Origin: Oscillospiraceae bacterium
Lineage (GTDB): Bacteria > Bacillota > Clostridia > Oscillospirales > Oscillospiraceae
NCBI GenBank assembly: GCA_902784305.1
Contig: CACZUK010000004.1
Span: 1 to 48,985 of the forward strand
DNA: 48,985 nt
Reading direction: 5' to 3'
Under the pieces are notes generated by a model. The model searched no databases. It was not told where the DNA came from and was given only the letters and a program-made list of their open reading frames with translations. Numbering within the stretch: the first letter of the stretch is position 1; the number at the start of each line of letters is the position of its first letter. The position numbers and the translations under genes are program-made. Shown one piece after another: positions 15,055-23,008 of the stretch.

Positions 15055-16514
15055 TACAGGGCACCACCTCCAACGCGGGAAAGAGCCTGATTTGTGCGGC
15101 TTTGTGCCGGATTCTGCGGCAGGACGGGTATCGGGCGGCGCCCTTCAAGAGCCAGAACATGGCCCTGAACTCCTACGTCACGCAGGACGGTCTGGAGATG
15201 GGACGCGCCCAGGTGCTTCAGGCCCGGGCGGCGGGTCTGGAGCCGGACGTGCGCATGAACCCCATCCTGCTCAAGCCCACCTCGGACGTGGGCTCTCAGG
15301 TCATCGTCAACGGGGTCAGCCGGGGCAACTTCCGGGCGAAGGAGTACTTTTCCCGGAAAAAAGAGCTGATTCCGGATATTTTAGCCGCGTATGAGGGCCT
15401 TTCGGCGGAAAACGATGTGATTGTCATCGAGGGGGCGGGCAGCCCTGCGGAAATCAATCTCAAGGAAAACGACATTGTGAACATGGGCCTTGCGGCGCTG
15501 GTGGACGCGCCGGTGCTGCTGGTGGGGGACATCGACCCCGGCGGGGTCTTCGCGGCCCTCTACGGCACGGCGGCGCTGCTGGAGCCGGAGGAACGGGCAA
15601 GAATCCGGGGTTTTATTATCAACAAGTTCCGGGGCGACGTGACCATTCTGGAGCCGGGTCTGCGGCAGCTGGAGCAGCTGACCGGCATCCCGGTGGTGGG
15701 GGTGGTCCCCTGGCTGCATCTGGATTTGGACGACGAGGACTCCCTGTCCCAGCGGCTGACGCGCCGGGAGGCGGGCGGCGCGGCGGACGTGGCGGTGATT
15801 CGCCTGCCCCGCATCTCCAACTTCACGGACTTCAACCCGCTGGAGCGCATGGGCGAGGTGAGTCTGCGCTACGTCCGCTCCGCGTCGGAGCTGGGCGCGC
15901 CGGATTTGGTGGTTCTGCCCGGCACAAAGAACACGCTTTCGGACCTGAACTGGCTGAAACAGTCGGGTTTGGCGGACAAAATTCTGGCCCACGCGCGCGC
16001 GGGCGGCGCGGTGCTGGGCATCTGCGGCGGTTATCAAATGCTGGGGAGACAGATTTCCGACCCCCAGGGCGTGGAGGGCGGCGGCAGCGCGCCCGGACTG
16101 GGCCTGCTGGCTGCGGAGAGCGTGCTGATGGGGGAGAAGACCCGCCGCCGCGTTCGGGGCCGCGTTCTCCGCGCCGGGGGCGTGTTCGCGCCGCTGGCCG
16201 GGACGCCCTTCGCGGGCTACGAGCTGCACATGGGCCGCACGGAAGTCACCGGTCCCGCCTTCGCCGCCCTGAACGGTGCAGAGGAGGACGGAGCCGCCGC
16301 CGGGAACGTCTTCGGCACCTACGTCCACGGGCTCTTCGACCAGGGCGAGTTTGCCGCGGCGCTGGTGAACTGCCTGCTGGCGGCCAAGGGCCTGCCTCAG
16401 ACGGCCCGCGCCGGGGACTGGTCCGCGGTGCAGGAGCGGGAGCTGGACCGGCTGGCAGAGGCGGTGCGGCGGAGCATCGACATGAAACTCATCCATAAGC
16501 TGGTGAAAGCATGA
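15036..16514 (+). CDS. cbiP: Cobyric acid synthase
   Basis: A 492-residue glutamine-dependent amidotransferase that amidates the b, d, e and g side chains of adenosylcobyrinate a,c-diamide. The N-terminal ATPase domain has the P-loop 'GTTSNAGKS', 'FKSQNMALNSYVT' and 'GAGSPAEINL'. The C-terminal class I GATase-like domain has 'GICGGYQMLG' (nucleophilic Cys) and 'GTYVHGLFD' (catalytic His). Length is normal for CbiP/CobQ. It starts inside the cobD 3' end in another frame, and its TGA overlaps the cbiC ATG. Confidence 0.96.
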   Translation: MARPIMIQGTTSNAGKSLICAALCRILRQDGYRAAPFKSQNMALNSYVTQDGLEMGRAQVLQARAAGLEPDVRMNPILLKPTSDVGSQVIVNGVSRGNFRAKEYFSRKKELIPDILAAYEGLSAENDVIVIEGAGSPAEINLKENDIVNMGLAALVDAPVLLVGDIDPGGVFAALYGTAALLEPEERARIRGFIINKFRGDVTILEPGLRQLEQLTGIPVVGVVPWLHLDLDDEDSLSQRLTRREAGGAADVAVIRLPRISNFTDFNPLERMGEVSLRYVRSASELGAPDLVVLPGTKNTLSDLNWLKQSGLADKILAHARAGGAVLGICGGYQMLGRQISDPQGVEGGGSAPGLGLLAAESVLMGEKTRRRVRGRVLRAGGVFAPLAGTPFAGYELHMGRTEVTGPAFAALNGAEEDGAAAGNVFGTYVHGLFDQGEFAAALVNCLLAAKGLPQTARAGDWSAVQERELDRLAEAVRRSIDMKLIHKLVKA

Positions 16515-17149
16515 ACAATCTTATCGAATACGTCCGCCCGGAGGACATTGAGGAGCGGAGCATGGCGCTCATCGAGGCGGAGCTGCCCGGGCCGCTGCCG
16601 GAGCCCATCGCGCCGGTGGTGAAGCGGGTCATCCACACCACGGCGGACTTCGACTACGCAAAAAACCTGGTCTTTTCGCCCGGCGCGGTGGAGCGGGGCC
16701 GCGCGGCCCTGCTGCGGGGCTGCACGGTGGTCACGGACACGACCATGGCCCAGGCGGGCATCAACAAGCGGGCGCTGGAGCGGTTGGGCGGCAAAACCGC
16801 CTGCTTCATCGCCCACCCGGAGGTGGCGCGCCGGGCCAAAGAGGCGGGCACCACCCGCAGCGCGGCGGCGGTGGACTTCGCCGCGGAGACCCTGACGGGG
16901 CCGTTGCTGTTTGTGGTGGGCAACGCCCCCACGGCGCTGCTGCGGCTCCGGGAGCTGGTGGAGGCGGGGCGCGTGTCGCCGGAGCTGGTCATCGGCGTGC
17001 CGGTGGGCTTTGTGAACGTGGTGGAGGCCAAGGAGCTGGCCCTGACGCTGAGCGTGCCCCACATCGTGGCCCGGGGCCGCAAGGGGGGCAGCAACGTGGC
17101 CGCGGCCATTGTCAACGCGCTGCTCTACGGCTGCCCGGGCGGCCGGTAA
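16511..17149 (+). CDS. cbiC: Cobalt-precorrin-8 methylmutase
   Basis: A 212-residue CbiC/CobH protein that moves the C11 methyl group to C12, giving cobyrinate. The catalytic His lies in 'RVIHTTADFDY', and 'VTDTTMAQAGIN', 'VVGNAPTALL' and 'GVPVGFVNVVEAKE' are family blocks. It overlaps cbiP by 4 nt (ATGA). Confidence 0.95.
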   Translation: MNNLIEYVRPEDIEERSMALIEAELPGPLPEPIAPVVKRVIHTTADFDYAKNLVFSPGAVERGRAALLRGCTVVTDTTMAQAGINKRALERLGGKTACFIAHPEVARRAKEAGTTRSAAAVDFAAETLTGPLLFVVGNAPTALLRLRELVEAGRVSPELVIGVPVGFVNVVEAKELALTLSVPHIVARGRKGGSNVAAAIVNALLYGCPGGR

Positions 17150-17174
17150 AACGTGCAAATAAGAGGAAATAACC

Positions 17175-17993
17175 GTGGAAAAACAGGAAAAACAGGAGAA
17201 AATGCAGGGCACACAGGCCCTTTTGGTGGTCAGCTTCGGCACCACCCACAAGGACACGCTGGAGCGGAGCATTGAGGCCATTGAGGCGGATCTGCGCGCG
17301 GCCTTTCCCCAGCGGGAGTTCCGGCGCGCCTTCACCAGCGGCATCATCCGCCGCCGGATTCGGCTCCGGGACCGGGTGAAAATCGACGGCGTGGTGGAGG
17401 CGCTGGAGGCCCTGTGGCTGGAGGGCTACGAGGACGTGCTGGTGCAGCCCACCCACATCATCAACGGCGAGGAAACCGCCCGGCTGCGCTCGGAGGTGCG
17501 GCTCTACTCGGACCAGTTCAAGAAGCTGCGGGTGGGGGAGCCGCTGCTGACGCAGCAGCGGGACTACGAGCAGCTGGTGGAGGCCATCGTGGCGGAGCTG
17601 CCCGATTTGGGCTTCGACGGCGCGCTGGCGCTGATGGGCCACGGCACGAAGCACTTCGCCAACCCGGCCTACGCGGCGCTGGAGTACGTCTTCCACGCCA
17701 AGGGCCACACCAACGTGTTTGTGGGCACGGTGGAGGGCTATCCCACCATCAAAGAGCTGATTCAGCGTCTGGACGGCCAGCTCAACGCCCGCCGGGTGTT
17801 CGTCGCGCCGCTGATGGTGGCCGCGGGCGCTCACGTCAGCGAGGACATGGCCGGGGACGGCCCGGAGAGCTGGAAGAATCAGCTTTTGGCCCACGATTAC
17901 CAGCCCATTCTCATTGAAAAGGGGCTGGGCGAGTACCCGCTGGTACGGGAGCTGTTCGTGCGCCACGCGAAAGAGGCGCTGGAGCGGCGATGA
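17175..17993 (+). CDS. cbiK: Sirohydrochlorin cobaltochelatase
   Basis: A 272-residue anaerobic cobaltochelatase that inserts Co2+ into sirohydrochlorin. 'VVSFGTTHKDT' opens the fold; metal-binding His residues are in 'LMGHGTKHF' and 'AAGAHVSEDM', and 'QPTHIINGEE' is also conserved in CbiK. There is no export signal, so it is a cytoplasmic form. It starts at GTG with AGAGGA upstream and lies 25 nt after cbiC. CbiK rather than CbiX supports the early-insertion, oxygen-independent route. Confidence 0.95.
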   Translation: MEKQEKQEKMQGTQALLVVSFGTTHKDTLERSIEAIEADLRAAFPQREFRRAFTSGIIRRRIRLRDRVKIDGVVEALEALWLEGYEDVLVQPTHIINGEETARLRSEVRLYSDQFKKLRVGEPLLTQQRDYEQLVEAIVAELPDLGFDGALALMGHGTKHFANPAYAALEYVFHAKGHTNVFVGTVEGYPTIKELIQRLDGQLNARRVFVAPLMVAAGAHVSEDMAGDGPESWKNQLLAHDYQPILIEKGLGEYPLVRELFVRHAKEALERR

Positions 17994-19129
17994 AACCGCT
18001 GGAGCACTATATAGAGGTAGGGCAGCAGCGGCTGCGCTGCGGCTGCACCACGGGCACCTGTGCGGCGGCGGCGGCCCGGGCGGCGGCGACCTTGCTGCTC
18101 ACGGGCACGGCGCCGGGCGCTGTGCTGGTGGACACGCCCGCCGGGCTCACCGTGGAGGTGGAGGTGGAGGCGTCCCAGCTGCACACCGACGAGGCTGTTT
18201 GCGCCGTGACCAAGGACGCCGGGGACGACCCGGACGTGACGGACGGTCTGCACATCGTGGCCGCGGTCCGGCGGGACCCTTCGGGCTTTTCGGTTCACGG
18301 CGGGGACGGCGTGGGCCGGGTCACGCGGCCGGGTCTGGACCAGCCCCCCGGTGCGGCGGCCATCAACTCCGTGCCCCGCCGGATGATATTGGAGCAGCTT
18401 CGGATTGCGGCCGGGGAGGCGGGCTATGCGGGCGGCCTCAGCGCCACGATTTCGGTCCCGGAGGGGGCGCGGGTGGCCGCGAAAACCTTCAATCCCCGGC
18501 TGGGCATCGTGGGCGGGGTGTCCATTCTGGGCACTACGGGTCTGGTCCGGCCCATGAGCGAGGAGGCGCTGATCGCCTCCATCCACGCGGAGCTGAACTT
18601 GCACAAAAGTGAAGGGGAGACGGACCTGCTCCTGACGCCGGGCAGCTACGGCGCGGCCTTCTGCCGGGACGTTCTGCGCCTGGAGACGGAGCGCGCGGTG
18701 CAGTGCTCCAACTACATCGGTGCGGCGCTGGACCATGCGGCGCTGCTGGGCTATCGCTCCGTGCTGCTGGTGGGCCACGCCGGGAAGCTCATCAAAGTCG
18801 CCGCGGGGGTGATGAACACCCACTCGCGCACGGCGGACGCCCGGCTGGAGACTCTGGCCGCTCACGCCGCCCTCAGCGGCGCGGACCGCTCCCTCGTCCG
18901 GTCGGTCATGGACAGCGCCACCACCGACGCCGCCCTGGACTGCCTGCTGTGCGCCGATCTGCTGCGCCCCACCATGGACAGCCTCACCGCCGCGCTGGAG
19001 GAGCGCCTTCGGAGCAGGGGAGGGGAGGGGCTGCAAGTGGAGGCCATCCTCTTCAACCACCGCCACGGGCTGCTGGGCCGCACCCGGGGGGCGGATGTAT
19101 TGCTTGCACGACACAGAAAGGAGCGCTGA
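17990..19129 (+). CDS. cbiD: Cobalt-precorrin-5B (C1)-methyltransferase
   Basis: A 379-residue CbiD, the anaerobic-pathway-specific C1 methylase. Blocks include 'LRCGCTTGTCAAAAARAA', 'GDDPDVTDG', 'GGDGVGRVTRPGLDQPPG', 'INSVPRRMI', 'GISILGTTG'-like 'GVSILGTTGLVRPMS' and 'VGHAGKLIKVAAGVMNTH'. Full length. It overlaps the cbiK stop by 4 nt (ATGA). Confidence 0.96.
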   Translation: MKPLEHYIEVGQQRLRCGCTTGTCAAAAARAAATLLLTGTAPGAVLVDTPAGLTVEVEVEASQLHTDEAVCAVTKDAGDDPDVTDGLHIVAAVRRDPSGFSVHGGDGVGRVTRPGLDQPPGAAAINSVPRRMILEQLRIAAGEAGYAGGLSATISVPEGARVAAKTFNPRLGIVGGVSILGTTGLVRPMSEEALIASIHAELNLHKSEGETDLLLTPGSYGAAFCRDVLRLETERAVQCSNYIGAALDHAALLGYRSVLLVGHAGKLIKVAAGVMNTHSRTADARLETLAAHAALSGADRSLVRSVMDSATTDAALDCLLCADLLRPTMDSLTAALEERLRSRGGEGLQVEAILFNHRHGLLGRTRGADVLLARHRKER

Positions 19130-19135
19130 GCTGAG

Positions 19136-19891
19136 ATGGTACACTTTGTGGGGGCCGGTCCGGGTGCCCCGGACCTTATCACCGTTCGGGGATACAACCT
19201 GCTCCGGCAGGCGGACGTTGTGGTCTATGCGGGGTCCCTGGTGAACCCCGAACTGCTCCAGGGGTGCAAACCCGGGTGCCGGTGCTATAATTCCGCGAAA
19301 ATGACGCTGGAAGAGGTGGTTTCTGTGCTGGAAAGCGCCTCAAAAAATGGGTGTGAAGTAGTTAGACTTCACACTGGAGATCCGGCCCTCTACGGGGCAA
19401 TCCGGGAGCAGATGGAGGCTTTGGACGCTCTGGGGGTCCCCTGGGACGTGACGCCGGGGGTATCCTCCTTCTCCGCGGCGGCGGCGGTGATGGGCGCTGA
19501 ATATACCCTCCCGGGGGTATCTCAGACGGTGATTTTGACCCGCTGCGCCGGTCGGACGCCGGTGCCGGAGGGGGAGGCCCTCTCCTCCCTGGCATCCCAC
19601 GGCGCGAGCATGGTGCTCTTCCTCTCCACGGGGCTGGCGGAGCAGGTGCAGGCCGACTTGCTGGCCGGGGGCTATGACCCGGACACCCCGGCGGCGGTGG
19701 TCTACAAGGCCAGCTGGCCGGAGGAGCGGATTCTGCGCTGCACCGTGGGGACCCTGGCCGGGACGGTGGCCGCGTCGGGCCTCAAGCAGACGGCGCTCAT
19801 CACGGTGGGGGACTTCCTCTCCGGCACGGTGGAGCGCTCGAAGCTCTACGACCCGGGCTTCTCCCACGGCTGGCGGGAGGCGAAGCCGTGA
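19136..19891 (+). CDS. cbiF: Cobalt-precorrin-4 C11-methyltransferase
   Basis: A 251-residue SAM-dependent tetrapyrrole methylase. N-terminal 'VHFVGAGPGAPDLITVRG' and 'ADVVVYAGSLVNPELL' are CbiF/CobM-type; 'RLHTGDPALYGAI' and 'GVSSFSAAAAVMGAEYTLP' form the SAM and substrate site. Product is the substrate of CbiG. ATG lies 6 nt after cbiD; its TGA overlaps the cbiG GTG. Confidence 0.95.
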   Translation: MVHFVGAGPGAPDLITVRGYNLLRQADVVVYAGSLVNPELLQGCKPGCRCYNSAKMTLEEVVSVLESASKNGCEVVRLHTGDPALYGAIREQMEALDALGVPWDVTPGVSSFSAAAAVMGAEYTLPGVSQTVILTRCAGRTPVPEGEALSSLASHGASMVLFLSTGLAEQVQADLLAGGYDPDTPAAVVYKASWPEERILRCTVGTLAGTVAASGLKQTALITVGDFLSGTVERSKLYDPGFSHGWREAKP

Positions 19892-20916
19892 AGCTGGCCC
19901 TGACCGCCTTCACCCGCCGGGGGGTAGAGTTGGCCCTGCGCCTGCGGGACCTGCTGGGCGAGGGCGAGGTCTGGACCCTGCCCCAATTCGTCCGGAAGGG
20001 CGTAAAAATCTACGCCTCCCTGTCAGACTGGACGGCGGAGCGATTTGCACAAAACTATGGTCTGGTCTATGTGGGCGCCGTGGGCATCGCGGTGCGGGCC
20101 ATTGCCCCCTGTGTCCGTGACAAGCGGACAGACCCGCCGGTGCTGGCGGTGGACGAGGGCGGGCGCTGGGTGGTGCCCCTGCTCTCCGGACACGTGGGCG
20201 GGGCCAACGCATTGGCCCGGCGCGCGGCGGCGCTGCTGGGGGCGGAGGCGGTGCTGACCACCGCCACGGATGTCCGGGGCCTCTTCGCCGTGGACCAGTG
20301 GGCCGCGGAACACGGGATGACCATCCCCGACCCGGCGGCGGCGAAGCGCGTCTCCGCGGCCCTGCTGGAGGGGCGGACGGTGGGCTTCGTCTCGGAGCTG
20401 CCCCACGGTCCCCTGCCCGCGCAGGTGGAGGAGGGCGAGAGCGTCCCCGGCTTCGCGGTGAGCTGCCGCAGCGGGGACTGCTTTCCGCCCGGCATGCTGG
20501 TACTGCACCCGAAACTGCTGAGCGTGGGCGTCGGCTGCAAGCGGGGCACCAGCGCCGAGCGGCTGGAGGCGGCGGTGCGCGGTGCGCTTTTGGACGCGCA
20601 TCTTGCCCCGGAGAGCGTGGAGGCGCTGGCCTCCATCGACCGCAAGGCGGACGAGCCGGGGCTGCTGGCCCTGGCGGAGCGCTGGGGGGTCCCCTGCCGC
20701 TTCTACACCGCCGACGAGCTGCGGGCGGTGCCGGGCGCGTTCACGGCCTCGGCGTTCGTGCAGAGCGTCACGGGGGTGGACAACGTCTGCGAGCGCAGCG
20801 CGGTCTGCTCCGCGGAGGGCGGGATGCTGCTGGTGCGCCGCCGCGCCGGGGACGGCGTCACCGTGGCGGTGGCCCGGAGAACGTGTTTCTATTCATTTTG
20901 TGATGAGGAGGGCTGA
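19888..20916 (+). CDS. cbiG: Cobalt-precorrin-5A hydrolase
   Basis: A 342-residue CbiG that opens the delta-lactone and releases acetaldehyde in the anaerobic pathway. It shows 'YVGAVGIAVRAIAPCVRDK', 'VVPLLSGHVGGANALAR', 'ATDVRGLFAVDQWA' and the C-terminal 'LSVGVGCKRGTSAERLE' and 'SIDRKADEPGLLALA' of the CbiG_C domain. It starts at GTG overlapping cbiF by 4 nt. Confidence 0.95.
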   Translation: MKLALTAFTRRGVELALRLRDLLGEGEVWTLPQFVRKGVKIYASLSDWTAERFAQNYGLVYVGAVGIAVRAIAPCVRDKRTDPPVLAVDEGGRWVVPLLSGHVGGANALARRAAALLGAEAVLTTATDVRGLFAVDQWAAEHGMTIPDPAAAKRVSAALLEGRTVGFVSELPHGPLPAQVEEGESVPGFAVSCRSGDCFPPGMLVLHPKLLSVGVGCKRGTSAERLEAAVRGALLDAHLAPESVEALASIDRKADEPGLLALAERWGVPCRFYTADELRAVPGAFTASAFVQSVTGVDNVCERSAVCSAEGGMLLVRRRAGDGVTVAVARRTCFYSFCDEEG

Positions 20917-20918
20917 AT

Positions 20919-21245
20919 ATGGCCTCAACAAAGGACTATCTGACCTTCATTCTGGACCAGCTTTCGGAGCTGGAGCATGTGCGCAGCCGGGCGATGATGG
21001 GGGAATACCTCCTCTATTACCGGGACAAGCTCTTTGGCGGCGTGTACGACGACCGGCTGCTGGTGAAGGACCTCCCCGCGGCCCGGGCCCTGATGCCCGA
21101 CGCGCCGCTGGAGGAGCCCTACCCCGGCGCGAAGCCCATGCTGCTGGTGGAGCAGGTGGACGAGCGGGCGTTCCTGACCGCACTGGTGCGGGCCATGGAG
21201 CCGGAGCTGCCCGCCCCGAAGCCGAAGCGGAGGAAGAAATCATGA
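20919..21245 (+). CDS. TfoX N-terminal-domain protein inside the cobalamin operon
   Basis: A 108-residue protein with the TfoX/Sxy N-terminal fold: 'LDQLSELEHVRSRAMMGEYLLYYRDKLFGGVYDDRLLVK' region (about 10-50; key blocks RAMMGEYL and FGGVYDDRLLVK), followed by 'PYPGAKPMLLV'. There is no C-terminal TfoX domain; the tail is basic (PKPKRRKKS). It has a perfect AGGAGGG 6-8 nt before ATG, 2 nt after cbiG, and overlaps cbiH by 4 nt, so it is a genuine operon member. Stand-alone TfoX-N proteins have no agreed role. Nothing in the sequence connects it chemically to cobalamin. Confidence 0.88.
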   Translation: MASTKDYLTFILDQLSELEHVRSRAMMGEYLLYYRDKLFGGVYDDRLLVKDLPAARALMPDAPLEEPYPGAKPMLLVEQVDERAFLTALVRAMEPELPAPKPKRRKKS

Positions 21246-21967
21246 GCCTGTACCTGGTGGGTCTCGGGCCCGGCGGCGGCGCGGATATGACCCGGCGGGC
21301 CCGGGAGACCCTGGAGCGCTGCACGATTTTGGCGGGATACACCACCTATATCGAGCTGATTCGGGCGGATTATCCACAAAAAGAGCTGCTTGTCACCCCC
21401 ATGCGCCGGGAGGAGGAGCGCTGCCGCCGGGCGCTGGAGGCGGCGCAGACGGCGGACGTGGCGATGGTCTGCTCCGGGGACCCGGGCGTCTACGGCATGG
21501 CGGGGCTGTGTCTGGAGCTGGCGCCGGAGTACCCGCCTGTGGAGATTGAGGTGGTGCCCGGAGTCACCGCCGCCACGGGGGGCGCGGCGGTGCTGGGCGC
21601 GCCGCTGACCCACGACTTCGCGGTCATCTCCCTGTCGGACCTGATGACCCCCATGGAGCTGATTCTGCGCCGGGTGGAGGCCGCCGCCGCCGTAGACTTC
21701 GTGCTGTGCCTCTACAACCCGGCCAGCCGCGCCCGGACGGACCATCTGCGCCGGGCCTGTGACGAGATTCTGCGCCACCGCGGCCCGGAGACCCACTGCG
21801 GCTGGGTGCGCAACGCGGGTCGTGCCGGGCAGGAGCACAGGCTATTGACCCTCGCGCAGCTGCGGGAGGAGCGGGTGGACATGCTCACCACGGTCTTCGT
21901 GGGCAGCAGCCAGACCCGGGTTGTCAATGGCCGTCTGGTCACGCCCCGCGGGTACTTACAGCGATGA
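21242..21967 (+). CDS. cbiH: Cobalt-factor III (precorrin-3B) C17-methyltransferase
   Basis: A 241-residue tetrapyrrole methylase that performs ring contraction with C17 methylation. Features are 'LYLVGLGPGGGADMT', 'AGYTTYIELI', 'VCSGDPGVYGMAGL', 'VVPGVTAATGGAAVLGAPLTHDF' (blocks VPGVTA and GAPLTHDF) and 'LYNPASRAR'. No C-terminal extension such as the Fe-S domain seen in some CbiH60 proteins. ATGA overlaps on both sides. Confidence 0.95.
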   Translation: MSLYLVGLGPGGGADMTRRARETLERCTILAGYTTYIELIRADYPQKELLVTPMRREEERCRRALEAAQTADVAMVCSGDPGVYGMAGLCLELAPEYPPVEIEVVPGVTAATGGAAVLGAPLTHDFAVISLSDLMTPMELILRRVEAAAAVDFVLCLYNPASRARTDHLRRACDEILRHRGPETHCGWVRNAGRAGQEHRLLTLAQLREERVDMLTTVFVGSSQTRVVNGRLVTPRGYLQR

Positions 21968-22704
21968 GGCTGCTGATATTCGGCGGCACCAGCGAGGGCG
22001 CGGAGCTGGCCCGCCGCCTGCCCTCCGCGGACTGTGCGGTGACGGTCTGCGTCGCCACGGACTACGGTGCGCAGATGTTGGAGGGCCTGCCGGTGACGGT
22101 GCGCACGGGCCGTCTGAACGCGGCGGAGATGGAAACGCTGATGGCCGGCTTCGACGCGGTTCTGGACGCGACCCACCCCTACGCCGTGGAGGTGAGCAAG
22201 AACATCCGCACGGCGGCGGCGCGGCGCGGCCTGCCCTGCACGCGGCTGCTTCGGAGCGACGAGGGCGGCGCGGGGGACTGGACGGAGGTCCCGGACGCGG
22301 CGGCGGCGGTGGAAGTGCTCCAAAATCTGCCCGGAAAAGTCCTTTTGACCACGGGAAGCAAGGATTTGGACGTTTTTTCCACCCTTCCCGATTTCCGGGA
22401 ACGGGTCTGGGCGCGCATCCTGCCCAGCCGGGCGAGTCTGGACCGGGCGCTGGAGCTGGGCTGGCCGGAGCGGCACCTCATCGCCATGCACGGCCCCTTC
22501 TCCGAGGAGCTGAATCTGGCTCTGCTGCGTCAGTTTGACATCCGGGTGCTGGTGACGAAGCGCTCCGGCCGGGCCGGGGGCTTTGCGGAGAAGGTCCGCG
22601 CCGCCCGCCGCGCCGGGACGGCTCTGGTGGTGCTGGCGCGGCCGGAGGAGCGGGAGGGCGAGACGCTGAAGGAGATTCTGGCCCGATTCGGCGCGAAAAC
22701 CTGA
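21964..22704 (+). CDS. cbiJ: Cobalt-precorrin-6A reductase
   Basis: A 246-residue NAD(P)H-dependent CbiJ/CobK. Recognised by 'LLIFGGTSEGAELAR', 'DATHPYAVEVSKNI', 'TRLLRSDEG', 'VLLTTGSKDLDVF', 'ARILPSRASL', 'AMHGPFSEELNLALL' and 'LVTKRSGRAGGFAEK'. It overlaps cbiH by 4 nt and is followed by the only sizeable gap inside the operon. Confidence 0.94.
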   Translation: MRLLIFGGTSEGAELARRLPSADCAVTVCVATDYGAQMLEGLPVTVRTGRLNAAEMETLMAGFDAVLDATHPYAVEVSKNIRTAAARRGLPCTRLLRSDEGGAGDWTEVPDAAAAVEVLQNLPGKVLLTTGSKDLDVFSTLPDFRERVWARILPSRASLDRALELGWPERHLIAMHGPFSEELNLALLRQFDIRVLVTKRSGRAGGFAEKVRAARRAGTALVVLARPEEREGETLKEILARFGAKT

Positions 22705-22755
22705 GAATTATCACAAAAAACAAGGTGTTAGTATGGAAGTGTGCTGGTATTCTGG

Positions 22756-22910
22756 CCTTGCCTCCCGCTTTCACTGACGCCTGCCGAATGGCAATTCCTT
22801 AATCGGCGGCGTGCAGGCGAAGTGCCCCGGAGGGGGTGGAGCTGTGGCTCCCTGAGCCGCGCGAGTCGCAGGGAGGCAGCACGGCGAAGCCGTGACGGAG
22901 GGAGTGGAAG
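22756..22910. repeat. Intergenic palindromic repeat inside the cobalamin operon
   Basis: The 304-base gap between cbiJ and cbiET holds a run of nested palindromes: CTCCCTGAGCC-type and GCGAGTCGCAGGGAG arms, then CACGGCGAAGCCGTG and ACGGAGGGAGT near 22880-22910. The 'CACGGCGAAGCCGTGACGGA' core resembles a dispersed element I associate with Oscillospiraceae genomes (inference). The gap has no terminator-like T-tract before cbiET and no credible gene. Confidence 0.6.
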
Positions 22911-23008
22911 TTTCCCGATTTGTTCTTTTTTCCACTCGCCAGACCAGGAAAAAGCCACCAACACACGTTGCCACTATCACCATAATCAACAAAAAAGGGG
23001 GCAAAACC

